Source: an uncultured SAR86 cluster bacterium (GTDB lineage Bacteria > Pseudomonadota > Gammaproteobacteria > Magnimaribacterales > Magnimaribacteraceae). Taken from it: a stretch of 64,000 bases of DNA. Below, piece after piece: positions 44,274 through 53,362 of the stretch (positions within the stretch are counted from its first letter, which is position 1; the number at the start of each line of letters is the position of its first letter). The notes under the pieces are model-generated. The model was not told the DNA's origin. It saw only the letters and a program-made list of their open reading frames with translations, and ran no database searches. Position numbers and translations under genes: made by a program. Where the stretch lies: positions 1-64,000 of the forward strand of contig CACLEZ010000008.1 in NCBI GenBank assembly GCA_902606175.1. Direction: 5' to 3'.

Positions 44274-45283
44274 TGAATATTTCTTAAAGTTTTAATGAGT
44301 TTCGGTTCAACTTTTTCTGTTAAAAAGTTAGCCAATTCTTTCAGTGAAGCATATTTTTCTAGGTCTACTTTAAGAAATCTTAGAGTCTGTTTTAAATCCT
44401 TAAGTCTAAAAGATTTTTTATCTCTAATGTGTAATCTTGATAGTGTTCCTAAAATCCTGAACTGGCGTTGGAAACCAGCAAAATCTAAATCCTTTTCAAG
44501 GTCTGAGAGTTTTAACTCTTCTAATTTTTTACCCTTGATACCTTCCATATAGAATTTTAGATAATTTAGTAAATCTTCATGACACAATGGGTTTTCTATA
44601 TCTTTTAAAATCGACACGAGATCTATGGCATAAGGTCCTAAGCATAAATCTTGGAAATCTAATATTCCAATTTCATTTTTTTCTAAAAGCATAAGGTTTC
44701 GGAATTCGAAATCAAAATGACATATTACATGGGATTGTTGTGAACACTCTCTAGCTATTAGCTCCCAACTATCATCTAGCGTTTTTTTATCATTAGTAGA
44801 ATAGTCTAATTCTAAAAAACCCTTAAAAAACCACTCTTCAAAAAGACACATTTGCTGTTTCAATATCTTCGGCGTAAGCTTGAGGAGATCAGCAGGTGGT
44901 TTAATTTCTTGAAGTTGATGGATTTTTTGTAATGATTTTTTAAAAAGGAACTCTTTATTTTCTTCATTTATTTCCAGTTGAACGACTTTGTCACCGAAAT
45001 CCTCTAAAATCATAAAACCTTTAAGATGATCTGAAGCTTCTACTTTGGGTACTTTAATACCATTTCTTCTCAGAAAATTTGAATGAATCTCAAATAATTC
45101 ATTTTGTTTAGAATTGGGCTCAGATATCACGCCTATTTTTGTTCCTGTATTGGTCTGAATCCTGAAATAATGCCTCAGACTTGCTTGCTCTCTTAGAGTC
45201 TGCAAACTTTCAATATCTTTAAATCCTAAACTTGATCCTTGAAGTAAGGCCCAATTTAACAAGTCATCTTTCATCTCTGTCAT
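44270..45283 (-). CDS. amgK: N-acetylmuramate/N-acetylglucosamine kinase AmgK
   Basis: A 337-residue APH-fold anomeric sugar kinase. The N-terminus has ASLRHYFRIQTNTGTKIGVI, the hinge is MILEDFGDKVV, the catalytic loop is VICHFDFEFRNLML (HxD followed by N), and the metal motif is IGILDFQDLCLGPYAIDLVSIL. It phosphorylates MurNAc and GlcNAc at C1 during peptidoglycan recycling. It is the first gene of the amgK-murU-rpe-trpEGDC minus-strand run and is divergent from lptD. Confidence 0.92.
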   Translation of the reverse strand: MTEMKDDLLNWALLQGSSLGFKDIESLQTLREQASLRHYFRIQTNTGTKIGVISEPNSKQNELFEIHSNFLRRNGIKVPKVEASDHLKGFMILEDFGDKVVQLEINEENKEFLFKKSLQKIHQLQEIKPPADLLKLTPKILKQQMCLFEEWFFKGFLELDYSTNDKKTLDDSWELIARECSQQSHVICHFDFEFRNLMLLEKNEIGILDFQDLCLGPYAIDLVSILKDIENPLCHEDLLNYLKFYMEGIKGKKLEELKLSDLEKDLDFAGFQRQFRILGTLSRLHIRDKKSFRLKDLKQTLRFLKVDLEKYASLKELANFLTEKVEPKLIKTLRNIQ

Positions 45284-45334
45284 AATATTATAGTAATCTG
45301 AAGAGGTCTTCCTTTATGATCTCAACAAGTTTAT

Positions 45335-45362
45335 GGAACAATCACTACCAAAAATACTCTAA
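45335..45362 (+). promoter_or_regulatory. Candidate sigma-E-type promoter of lptD
   Basis: GGAACAA (45335-45341), a 15-base gap and CTCTAA (45357-45362) resemble the sigma-E consensus GGAACTT-N15-GTCTAA, five of seven and five of six matches. In E. coli lptD-surA is a sigma-E target. The -10 lies only eight bases before the annotated ATG, which would give a nearly leaderless mRNA, so this is tentative. Confidence 0.35.
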
Positions 45363-45370
45363 TTTGTACT

Positions 45371-47584
45371 ATGTCTAAAAAGTACTCCTTTATTTTATTA
45401 ATAATCGTTTCATCTATGATTATTTTTTCAAACCTCTTAAAGGGAAATGAAGACAACACTCTTAAGATAAATTCTATTGACGCAGAAGTTATAGAATCTT
45501 TAGATCAGGAAATTCTTAGTTTAACTGGCAATGTTGTTATTAAAACTGATATTGTTCAATTATGGTCAGATAGAGCAATTTACGACCGTGAAAACCAAAC
45601 CATACAGCTTGAAGGAAATATCAAGGCGTTATCTAAAAACCTTTCTATTGAAGCTCAAAACATGGAAGCTGATTTTATTGATAATGAGTTCTACCTCTCA
45701 AACTCTAGTTTTAACTTTATGGAAAGAGGATTTGGCGAAGCTCAATTTATAAATCTTAAGTTTAATGGTGATATAGAATTATTAAATATTTCAATTACAA
45801 GTTGTAAAAAGGAAGACCTATCTTGGAATTTAAATTCCGAGAGAATAACCATTCTTGAAGATAGAAAGAATGCTGTTATTAAAGATGTGACAATTGAAGT
45901 TAATGAGACACCAATCTTTTATTTGCCTTATGCGAGGACAGCAATAGGAAAAGAAAAATTCTCTGGGTTCCTAGCACCATCTATTAAACAAGGCAAAGAT
46001 GGGCTAGATCTATCAGTGCCTTACTTTTTTAGTTTAGCTCCAAACTATGATTTAACAATCTCACCACGATATATAGAAAAAAGAGGTTCCGGGATCAGTT
46101 CCGAAGGAAGGTTTCTTACTCAAGATTCTGAGGGTCTAATAGCATTCTCATATTTTATTAATGATAGAAAGTTTCTAGATCAAACTAGGGAAAATAAAAA
46201 AAGATGGGCAACAAAAGTATACAGTCAAACAAATTTAGGCTCTAACCTATACCTCAGCATTAGTACTGAACACGTAAGCGATAATCTATACTTTGAAGAC
46301 TTAAATGATGATATCTTAGGTACTCAACAAAAGGATTTCTTGAAGAGAAATCTCAACATCGGCCTCAATACAAAAAATTTGAAAATAATTGGTAGATTGA
46401 AGCAATTTCATAATTTAAATCCTTTTTCTTCCAATGAATATAAAACTCAACCTCACTTGAATATTGAGTATCAAGGAAATGTCTTCGGTATGTCCGCAAG
46501 GTTAGTAACCGACTATGCGAAATTTTCATTTGATGAAAAATTTAATCCATTAAAAAAAGAGACAGACGTAAAGAGAATATACATCGAACCCTCATTATCA
46601 TTTGAAAAAGGCAATGGATCTTCGCTAACTTCATTCAAAGCCGGAAGAAGAGAAACAGAGTACCAAACTAAATTGGATCCTATTGATAACTCATACAACT
46701 GGGCTGAACTAAGTTATAGAATTTATATGGAAAAGAAATCGAAAAATCAATTCCATAGTCTAACTCCGATATTTAAGTATGTTTACATTGATGGAGAAAA
46801 TAATTACGAGAAAAGGATAGATTCAAAACTTCAAAATTTAAACTTTGATACTTTATTTAAAAGGAACTGGTACTCTGGTTCAGACTTTTTTTTAGAGCAG
46901 AATAGATTAATTCTTGGTTTTGAACATAATTTTTATAATGCCAGTAATGGTAATGAAAGATATTTCTCTTTAGGAAGAGCATTCTTTCGTGATAATGAAA
47001 ATAGTCTTAATAATAAGGGTTCTAAAAAATCTTCTATTGTTACTGAGTTCAAAGCCGACATATCAAGTCATCTGAAAATCAATAGTTCATTAGAGTTTGA
47101 TTCTGACTTGGAAAAAATATCTAGAGGAAGTTTAGGAATCGTTTATGAAAGAGAAGAAAGAAAAAATATACAATTAAGATCTATATATAAGAGAGACCCA
47201 AAATATCTAAATTTAATAACTGGTTGGTCTGATGACGGATTGCCTATAAATCAAATTGAACTAATTTCTCAGTGGGAACTTTCTAGTAAATTTTTAGCCT
47301 TTGGAAAAGTCTCCAGAGATTATGAAAAAAATTATTCAAGAGATCTATCCTATGGCATAGAGTATGCCAATTGTTGCTTAAAATTAGGCTTAATGAAAAG
47401 AAAATGGCTCGATCAAAATTACTATCCTTTTTTTGGAATGAATAAAGAAGATATTAATTTAATTGAAGATAGTCCTTTTACCGAAAGAGAAAGGGATAAT
47501 ATTTATTTATTTTTTGAACTAACTGAATTAGGTAGATTTGGAAAGAGGATATCTGAAGTTTTGAGTTCTAGACGATTTCAATAA
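45371..47584 (+). CDS. lptD: LPS-assembly outer-membrane protein LptD
   Basis: A 737-residue outer-membrane LPS translocon. The signal segment is followed by the OstA beta-jellyroll (INSIDAEVIESLDQEILSLTGNVVI ... LWSDRAIYDRENQTI) and a long beta-barrel beginning around YLPYARTAIGKEKFSGFL. Cysteines: Cys145 in SITSCKKEDLSW and a CC pair in YANCCLKLGL; the most N-terminal Cys of the E. coli four-Cys set is absent. It heads the classic lptD-surA-pdxA-rsmA-apaH order. No ribosome site is visible before ATG. Confidence 0.95.
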   Translation: MSKKYSFILLIIVSSMIIFSNLLKGNEDNTLKINSIDAEVIESLDQEILSLTGNVVIKTDIVQLWSDRAIYDRENQTIQLEGNIKALSKNLSIEAQNMEADFIDNEFYLSNSSFNFMERGFGEAQFINLKFNGDIELLNISITSCKKEDLSWNLNSERITILEDRKNAVIKDVTIEVNETPIFYLPYARTAIGKEKFSGFLAPSIKQGKDGLDLSVPYFFSLAPNYDLTISPRYIEKRGSGISSEGRFLTQDSEGLIAFSYFINDRKFLDQTRENKKRWATKVYSQTNLGSNLYLSISTEHVSDNLYFEDLNDDILGTQQKDFLKRNLNIGLNTKNLKIIGRLKQFHNLNPFSSNEYKTQPHLNIEYQGNVFGMSARLVTDYAKFSFDEKFNPLKKETDVKRIYIEPSLSFEKGNGSSLTSFKAGRRETEYQTKLDPIDNSYNWAELSYRIYMEKKSKNQFHSLTPIFKYVYIDGENNYEKRIDSKLQNLNFDTLFKRNWYSGSDFFLEQNRLILGFEHNFYNASNGNERYFSLGRAFFRDNENSLNNKGSKKSSIVTEFKADISSHLKINSSLEFDSDLEKISRGSLGIVYEREERKNIQLRSIYKRDPKYLNLITGWSDDGLPINQIELISQWELSSKFLAFGKVSRDYEKNYSRDLSYGIEYANCCLKLGLMKRKWLDQNYYPFFGMNKEDINLIEDSPFTERERDNIYLFFELTELGRFGKRISEVLSSRRFQ

Positions 47585-47655
47585 TTGCAACAACTGGAAA
47601 AAAGAAGACAATAGTAAATATGGATCTAACAAAAATACTTTTAATCAAGATTTCA

Positions 47656-48939
47656 ATGAAGAAAAAGATAGTCTTTATCCTGCTAGGTTTTCTGATATCT
47701 ACAAATACTTATACGAAAATTGAGTTGATCGATAGAGTCGTAGCTGTTGTAGATTCAGGCGTAATTATGGAATCTCAACTAAATTCTAGAGTTGAAGAAA
47801 TACTTATAAGATTAAAAAATGATAAAGCCGAACTGCCTCCTTTAAACCTCTTGGAAGAGCAAGTTTTAGATAGATTAATCATTGAAGAAATTCAGCTTCA
47901 GCTAGCGGACAGGGCCGGCATAAAGATTAGTGATTCAGAGCTCAATCAAACACTTTCCAGGGTTTCATCACAAAATAATCTCAGTTTGGAAGAATTCAGA
48001 CTGAAGCTAGAGGCAGAAGGAACTTCTTACAAATCCTTCAGGGATACTATAAAGAAAGAACTTATAATCCAAAGAGTGCAAAGAGGTAAGGTTGGAGCAA
48101 AGATAGATATCTCTGAACAGGAACTCGAAAATTTTATTAATTCCGAAGAAGGCAGAACTCAGCTAGCCGAGCAATACAATGTTCAACATATCCTCCTATC
48201 TGTTAAAAGTGGTTTATCGGAAATAGAAATAGAAGCAATTGAAAACGAAGCAGTTTCATTATTAGAAAGACTTGAAAATGGAGAAAGTTTTGAAAAGCTT
48301 GCCGCATCTTACTCTGCAGGACAAAAGGCTCTAGAGGGTGGTTTCCTCGGCTGGAGAACTTCCGCAGAACTACCAAGTCTTTTTGCTGAAGTAGTAACAG
48401 GTTTAACAGTTGGAGAAGTAGCGCAACCAGTAAGGAGTGGAGCTGGGTTCCACATACTTAAATTAACTGAAAAAAGAGGAAATACTGTTAAATTCCTAGA
48501 TCAAACTCTAGCAAGGCATATTCTTGTCCAACCCTCTGAAATAAGAACGGAGAATCAAGCTGAAATACTTATCAACGATATCTTCAAAAGATTAAAAGAA
48601 GGAGAAGATTTTAAACAACTTGCCCGACAATTCTCTGAGGATCCTGGGTCAAAAATGGATGGGGGTGAGTTGGGTTGGAGTAATCCTGGAGATTACGATC
48701 CTGCATTTGAAATGACTTTAAATGCAACTGAAATAGGTCAGCTATCCGAACCTGTTAAGTCTTCTTTTGGATGGCATATCATTGAGGTAATGGATCGAAG
48801 AAATGAGGACGTAAGTCAAGAAGAACAAAAAAATAGGGCCTATCAAATAATTTTTAAAAGAAAATTTGATCAAGAACTACAAAGTACTCTTATAGAACTA
48901 AGAGCAGAGGCTTATGTAGATATAAAACTAACCTCATGA
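47656..48939 (+). CDS. surA: Periplasmic chaperone/peptidyl-prolyl isomerase SurA
   Basis: A protein of about 427 residues guiding outer-membrane proteins, including LptD, through the periplasm. I start it at the internal ATG (MKKKIVFILLGFLISTNTYT, a signal peptide); the ORF-track start 36 bases earlier lengthens the n-region, and neither start has a strong ribosome site. The N-domain is IELIDRVVAVVDSGVIMESQL. Two parvulin domains follow: QYNVQHILLSVKSG ... GGFLGWRTSAELPSLF and ARHILVQPSEIRTENQ ... GGELGWSNPGDYDPAF. The stop overlaps pdxA by four bases. Confidence 0.95.
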   Translation: MKKKIVFILLGFLISTNTYTKIELIDRVVAVVDSGVIMESQLNSRVEEILIRLKNDKAELPPLNLLEEQVLDRLIIEEIQLQLADRAGIKISDSELNQTLSRVSSQNNLSLEEFRLKLEAEGTSYKSFRDTIKKELIIQRVQRGKVGAKIDISEQELENFINSEEGRTQLAEQYNVQHILLSVKSGLSEIEIEAIENEAVSLLERLENGESFEKLAASYSAGQKALEGGFLGWRTSAELPSLFAEVVTGLTVGEVAQPVRSGAGFHILKLTEKRGNTVKFLDQTLARHILVQPSEIRTENQAEILINDIFKRLKEGEDFKQLARQFSEDPGSKMDGGELGWSNPGDYDPAFEMTLNATEIGQLSEPVKSSFGWHIIEVMDRRNEDVSQEEQKNRAYQIIFKRKFDQELQSTLIELRAEAYVDIKLTS

Positions 48940-49934
48940 CCAAAATTGCTGTCTCTTCTGGAGATCCAGCTGGCATAGGTCCCGATATCTGCATTAAAGC
49001 TTTTGGTCAAAAGAAATCACTAGCCTATAAACCAGTAATTTTTGGGAATATAGATCTCTTGAAAGAAAGAGCTGACGAAATCAAGATTAAGATTGATATA
49101 AAGGAATACAGTGGTGAAGATTCAAACTCTCTAACTGGTGAATCTTTATGGGTAGTAGATAGACCTGTGAGCTCGGAAGTAAAATCAGGTAGTCCTGAAC
49201 CAAGAACTGCTAAATACATAATGTCTATTTTCGAAGAGTCAGTTAAAAAAACCATATCAAAGGAATTCGATGCGGTAGTAACGTGTCCAATTAATAAAGA
49301 ATTAATGAATGAAGGAGGCGTATCATTTACTGGCCACACTGAAGAACTAGCAAGTCTTGGTAATACTAAGGACGTTGTAATGATGTTGGCTAATGAGAAA
49401 ATCAAGATAGCATTAGCTACAACTCATCTACCTCTCAGTGAAGTTCCCTCTCATATAAATGAAGATCTTCTTATCAACACGATATCTATAATTAATCAGT
49501 CTCTGAAAAATCACTGGAAATTGGAAAGTCCAATTATCAAAGTACTCGGTTTGAATCCTCATGCCGGAGATGGAGGTTATTTAGGTAGGGAAGAAAAAGA
49601 AATTATTGGCCCTACTTTGGACAAATTAAGAGAGCAAGGTCTAGAAATAATAGGCCCAGTTTCTGCAGATACAGCCTTCGTTGAGTTAGATAAAACTCAA
49701 AAGGCAGATGCTTTTCTTGCAATGTTCCATGATCAAGGACTTCCAGTAATAAAAACTATGGGTTTCGGTGAGACCGTTAATATCACCTTAGGACTACCAT
49801 TCATACGCACTTCTGTGGATCATGGTACTGCATATGATAAGACTGGAACTGGTCAGGCTGATGAATCAAGTCTTCTTGCAGCAACAGAAATGGCATGTTC
49901 AATGAGCAAAAGATCTGAGAATGCAAAAAGCTAA
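48936..49934 (+). CDS. pdxA: 4-hydroxythreonine-4-phosphate dehydrogenase PdxA
   Basis: A 332-residue NAD-dependent enzyme of pyridoxal 5'-phosphate synthesis. Motifs: IAVSSGDPAGIGPDICIKAF, VTCPINKELMNEGGVSFTGHTEELA (metal-binding His), LGLNPHAGDGGYLGREE, AMFHDQGLPVIKTMGF and SVDHGTAYDKTGTGQADESS. It starts inside the surA stop and overlaps rsmA by 14 bases. Confidence 0.97.
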   Translation: MTKIAVSSGDPAGIGPDICIKAFGQKKSLAYKPVIFGNIDLLKERADEIKIKIDIKEYSGEDSNSLTGESLWVVDRPVSSEVKSGSPEPRTAKYIMSIFEESVKKTISKEFDAVVTCPINKELMNEGGVSFTGHTEELASLGNTKDVVMMLANEKIKIALATTHLPLSEVPSHINEDLLINTISIINQSLKNHWKLESPIIKVLGLNPHAGDGGYLGREEKEIIGPTLDKLREQGLEIIGPVSADTAFVELDKTQKADAFLAMFHDQGLPVIKTMGFGETVNITLGLPFIRTSVDHGTAYDKTGTGQADESSLLAATEMACSMSKRSENAKS

Positions 49935-50685
49935 AAAAAGTTTAGGGCAGAATTTTCTAATTGATCCAGCTGTTACAAACCAAATACTTCAGTTTATCAA
50001 TCCAGATTCCAAAGATATTTTTTTAGAAATAGGACCTGGCAAAGGGGCAATTACTGAACAACTTGCGAGTAGAGTAAAGACTACTCATGCAGTTGAAATA
50101 GATAAGGAATTATCTTACAAACTAAGGAAATTAGAAGATGAAAAAAATTTCTATGTTCACAATAAAAGCATATTAGATTTTGATCCTAGAGAAATTTTTA
50201 CAAATAAAGTAAGAGTTATTGGAAACTTACCATATAACCTGTCTACGCCTATTATGTTTTGGAGTTTTAAATATTTAGCTAAGTTTTGCGATATGCACTT
50301 TATGTTACAAAAGGAATTTGGAGAGAGGCTTATTGCTAAAAATGACAATAAAGACTTTGGGAGAATCACAGTTATTACTCAATATCTAACAAAGCCAGAG
50401 TATTGTTTTTTAATCTCGCCTGAAAGCTTTTCACCAAAACCGAAAGTGGAAAGTGTCTTTATAAAATTTAATCCGATAGCGGGAAGAAGTCTAGATGATC
50501 CAATTGCAATAAGATTGCAAGAAGTAACACGAATTGCTTTCATGCATAAAAGAAAGATGGTAGGGAAATCTCTTGAAAAACTTATATCTTCTGAAAAATT
50601 AGATTATTTAGGTATAGATAGAAAATGTAGACCAGAAAATATATCAGTTGAAGATTATGTAAAAATTTCTGGAGCACTCATCTAA
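49921..50685 (+). CDS. rsmA: 16S rRNA dimethyladenosine transferase RsmA (KsgA)
   Basis: A 254-residue SAM-dependent enzyme dimethylating A1518 and A1519 of 16S rRNA. Motifs: AKKSLGQNFLIDPAVTNQI, FLEIGPGKGAITEQLA (SAM loop), VIGNLPYNLSTPIMF (NLPY catalytic motif) and FSPKPKVESVFIKF. The start overlaps pdxA; the stop overlaps the apaH start by one base (TAATG). The apaG gene that normally sits between rsmA and apaH is absent. Confidence 0.97.
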   Translation: MQKAKKSLGQNFLIDPAVTNQILQFINPDSKDIFLEIGPGKGAITEQLASRVKTTHAVEIDKELSYKLRKLEDEKNFYVHNKSILDFDPREIFTNKVRVIGNLPYNLSTPIMFWSFKYLAKFCDMHFMLQKEFGERLIAKNDNKDFGRITVITQYLTKPEYCFLISPESFSPKPKVESVFIKFNPIAGRSLDDPIAIRLQEVTRIAFMHKRKMVGKSLEKLISSEKLDYLGIDRKCRPENISVEDYVKISGALI

Positions 50686-51518
50686 TGTCAAATTATGCTA
50701 TAGGAGATTTGCAAGGTTGTTATAGCGAGTTGCTATGCCTGTTAAAAAAAATCTCATTTGATAAAGATGAAGATAAATTATGGTTTTGTGGTGATTTGGT
50801 AAACAGAGGTTCTGAATCTCTAAACTGTCTACATTTTATATATTCTATTAGGGAAAATTGCCATATTGTCTTAGGAAATCATGATCTCCACTTAATTGCC
50901 GTTCAAAACTCAATCAGAGATATAAGCAAAAATGATACTTTTCAGGATATTTTACATAGCTCAAAGGATGATTTCTTAATTGATTGGTTAAGATCACTTC
51001 CCTTTCATTTCATTAAGACAATTGATACAAAAGAAGGTGAAAAAGAATTTGTAATGACACATGCTGGTATCCCACCTCATTGGACAAAAAAGGAGTTGAT
51101 TGGTCATTCAAATAAGCTAAGTTCAAACCTTATAAGCAGTGACTACCGTAATTTTCTTAAAAAAATATTTGGAAATAAACCTGATCATCCAGATAAATGT
51201 ATAAAAGACGAAGAAATATTTAGGTTAAATATTAATTTTTTAACGAGAATGAGATTTTACAACCCCGACGGGTCTCTTGAATTGGATTACAAAGGTAAGG
51301 TTGAAACAGCTCCAAACAATTTAAAACCTTGGTTTGAATATAAGCTCAAAATTTTAGAAGAAAATACACATTTACTCTTTGGGCATTGGGCGGCATTAAA
51401 TGGTGTTACTGGAAAAGATAACATTACGGCTCTAGATACAGGTTGTGCATGGGGCAATAAGTTAACTGCAATAAGGCTAGAAGATAACTCAACCTTTAGC
51501 TGTGATAAGCTAAATTAG
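50685..51518 (+). CDS. apaH: Diadenosine tetraphosphatase ApaH
   Basis: A 277-residue calcineurin-like metallophosphatase that splits Ap4A to two ADP and can remove Np4 caps from RNA. Metal ligands: YAIGDLQGCYSEL, LWFCGDLVNRGSESL, IVLGNHDLHLIA and later MTHAGIPPHW and LLFGHWAALNG. Length normal. Its ATG shares one base with the rsmA stop, and cca begins four bases after it. Confidence 0.96.
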   Translation: MSNYAIGDLQGCYSELLCLLKKISFDKDEDKLWFCGDLVNRGSESLNCLHFIYSIRENCHIVLGNHDLHLIAVQNSIRDISKNDTFQDILHSSKDDFLIDWLRSLPFHFIKTIDTKEGEKEFVMTHAGIPPHWTKKELIGHSNKLSSNLISSDYRNFLKKIFGNKPDHPDKCIKDEEIFRLNINFLTRMRFYNPDGSLELDYKGKVETAPNNLKPWFEYKLKILEENTHLLFGHWAALNGVTGKDNITALDTGCAWGNKLTAIRLEDNSTFSCDKLN

Positions 51519-51522
51519 ATAT

Positions 51523-52587
51523 ATGAATATTTTTTTAGTTGGTGGTGCAGTTAGAGATGCCTTATTGAATATAGAGGTTCAAGAAAGAGACTGGGTTGTT
51601 GTAGGTGCATCTGAAAATGAGCTAATAGATAAAGGATATAAAAAAATTGGTAAAGATTTTCCTGTTTTCTTACATCCCGAAACTAAGGAAGAATATGCTC
51701 TTGCAAGGCAAGAACGAAAGACGGCCCTGGGACATAAAGGTTTTGAATTTAAATTTGATTCTTCTGTCACGCTTGAAGAAGATTTGCTTAGACGAGACCT
51801 AACAATCAATGCGATAGCAGAAGATGAAGGTGGTAATTTAATTGATCCATACGGCGGGATGGAGGATATTAAAAATAAATTACTCAAAAGTGTCTCTAGT
51901 TCTTTTGATGAAGATCCTCTGCGAGTCCTAAGAGTTGCTAGATTTGCATCTAAGCTCAAATTCTTAGATTTTAAAATAGAGAAGAAAACATTGGAGCTTA
52001 TGAAAAAAATTAGCTCTTCAGGTGAAATTGAGACTTTGAGCAAAGAGAGAGTCTGGATGGAAACATATAAAGCTCTTTCTACTAGAAATCCTGAGGAATA
52101 TTTTTCTATTCTCTTAAAGGTGGGTGCCCTAGAAAAAATTTGCCAATCTATAAATCTCAATCTTAAGGCTCTAGAAAAAACATCTTCAGACACTCAAGAT
52201 TGCGCTATCAAGTGGTCCGTTTTAATTTCAGAAAATGAGAATATCGAGGAAATAAATATCACTTTTAATGCACCCAAAGAGTTCAGTGAGATATCTGGGA
52301 TATGTAGTCACATAAATTTATTTTCTAGTAAAAAGATATCCCCTGAGTCTTTGATGGATCTGATAAATAAATGTGATTTGTTAAGAAAGCCTGAAAGATT
52401 TTATAAAGCTTCAAAAGCTTCTTCATATTTGATTGAATCATCATTGAGGCCCGAAAAGTGGATAGAGATTTATGATCTACTTAGTGATGTCAGTGCTGAT
52501 AAAACATTAAGAGAAGGTAAGTTAATTGCAAAAAAATTAAATACAGATAGATTAGCTGCCTTAAAATATTATCTCGAAAAATTATGA
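51523..52587 (+). CDS. cca: tRNA nucleotidyltransferase (CCA-adding enzyme)
   Basis: A 354-residue class II CCA-adding enzyme that repairs or adds the tRNA 3' CCA. The catalytic head has IFLVGGAVRDALLNIEVQERDWVVVGA and RRDLTINAIAEDEGGNLIDPYGGMEDI, followed by DPLRVLRVARFASKL. It is shorter than the E. coli protein (412) and I see no HD phosphohydrolase motif, so the extra phosphatase domain seems absent. Both tRNAs in this window already encode CCA, so the role is likely repair. The stop overlaps the SDR gene by four bases. Confidence 0.94.
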   Translation: MNIFLVGGAVRDALLNIEVQERDWVVVGASENELIDKGYKKIGKDFPVFLHPETKEEYALARQERKTALGHKGFEFKFDSSVTLEEDLLRRDLTINAIAEDEGGNLIDPYGGMEDIKNKLLKSVSSSFDEDPLRVLRVARFASKLKFLDFKIEKKTLELMKKISSSGEIETLSKERVWMETYKALSTRNPEEYFSILLKVGALEKICQSINLNLKALEKTSSDTQDCAIKWSVLISENENIEEINITFNAPKEFSEISGICSHINLFSSKKISPESLMDLINKCDLLRKPERFYKASKASSYLIESSLRPEKWIEIYDLLSDVSADKTLREGKLIAKKLNTDRLAALKYYLEKL

Positions 52588-53315
52588 CAAAAAAATTTAT
52601 CTTTCTTACTGGTGGTGCAAAAAGAATTGGAAAGACCACTTGTCAACATTTCCATAATGAAGGTTTCAATATCATATTTCATTACAATTCTTCTGAATCA
52701 GAAGCGAATGAGATAAAGAAAACTTTAAACGAAATTAGAAAAGACTCTTGTTTCACTATACAAGCAAATTTTGATGACGAATCTTCAATAAAAAAATTGA
52801 CTCAAGGGTTGTCTGAAATTACTGATGAGCTGTCAGTTTTAATAAATAATGCATCTAGTTTTTACCCTACTCCAATAGATGAAGCTTCAATGGATGAATG
52901 GAATAACTTAATGGCCACTAATGCAACAACTCCTTTATTCTTAACCCAGGCACTTCTGCCCTTCTTAAAAAAAGGTAAGGGATGCATAATAAATATTTCA
53001 GACACACTAGCACCAAGTGGTATAAAAAATTTCAGTCTGTACACAGGTGCCAAATCTGCTTTGGAAGGTATTACTAAGTCTTTAGCAAAGGAGTTAGCTC
53101 CAGATATAAGGGTAAATGCAATCTCTCCCGGAGCGATACTATGGCCTGAGGACGAAGACTTAAGTGAAGATCAACAAAAGCAAAGATTAACAAAAGTCCC
53201 CTTAGGGAGGATTGGTTGTCCAGAGGATATTTCATCTTTGGCAGTCTTTTTATCCGAGGCAGAATATATAACGGGTCAGGTAATCAAAGTAGATGGTGGT
53301 CGATCGATAAACTAG
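52584..53315 (+). CDS. SDR oxidoreductase, probable pteridine reductase (FolM-like)
   Basis: A 243-residue short-chain dehydrogenase: TGGAKRIGKTTCQHFHNEGFNI is the nucleotide motif with a basic residue after the glycines (NADPH preference), then LINNASSFYPTPIDEA, and YTGAKSALEGITKSLAKELAP with the YxxxK pair (Tyr followed by GAK). The NNASSFYPTP segment is typical of pteridine reductase-type SDRs. In Pseudomonas-type order such a gene lies near cca and folK, supporting a folate or biopterin role. Translationally coupled to cca. Confidence 0.82.
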   Translation: MTKKFIFLTGGAKRIGKTTCQHFHNEGFNIIFHYNSSESEANEIKKTLNEIRKDSCFTIQANFDDESSIKKLTQGLSEITDELSVLINNASSFYPTPIDEASMDEWNNLMATNATTPLFLTQALLPFLKKGKGCIINISDTLAPSGIKNFSLYTGAKSALEGITKSLAKELAPDIRVNAISPGAILWPEDEDLSEDQQKQRLTKVPLGRIGCPEDISSLAVFLSEAEYITGQVIKVDGGRSIN

Positions 53316-53362
53316 ATAATTTTTTTCTTTTATCATTTTTACATCTATCTTATTATTAAGTT

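Noticed and set aside
51579-52193. 204-codon open frame on the minus strand
   Set aside because: It is fully antisense to cca, whose protein motifs are intact; its translation is low-complexity (Ser/Leu-rich) and matches no family.
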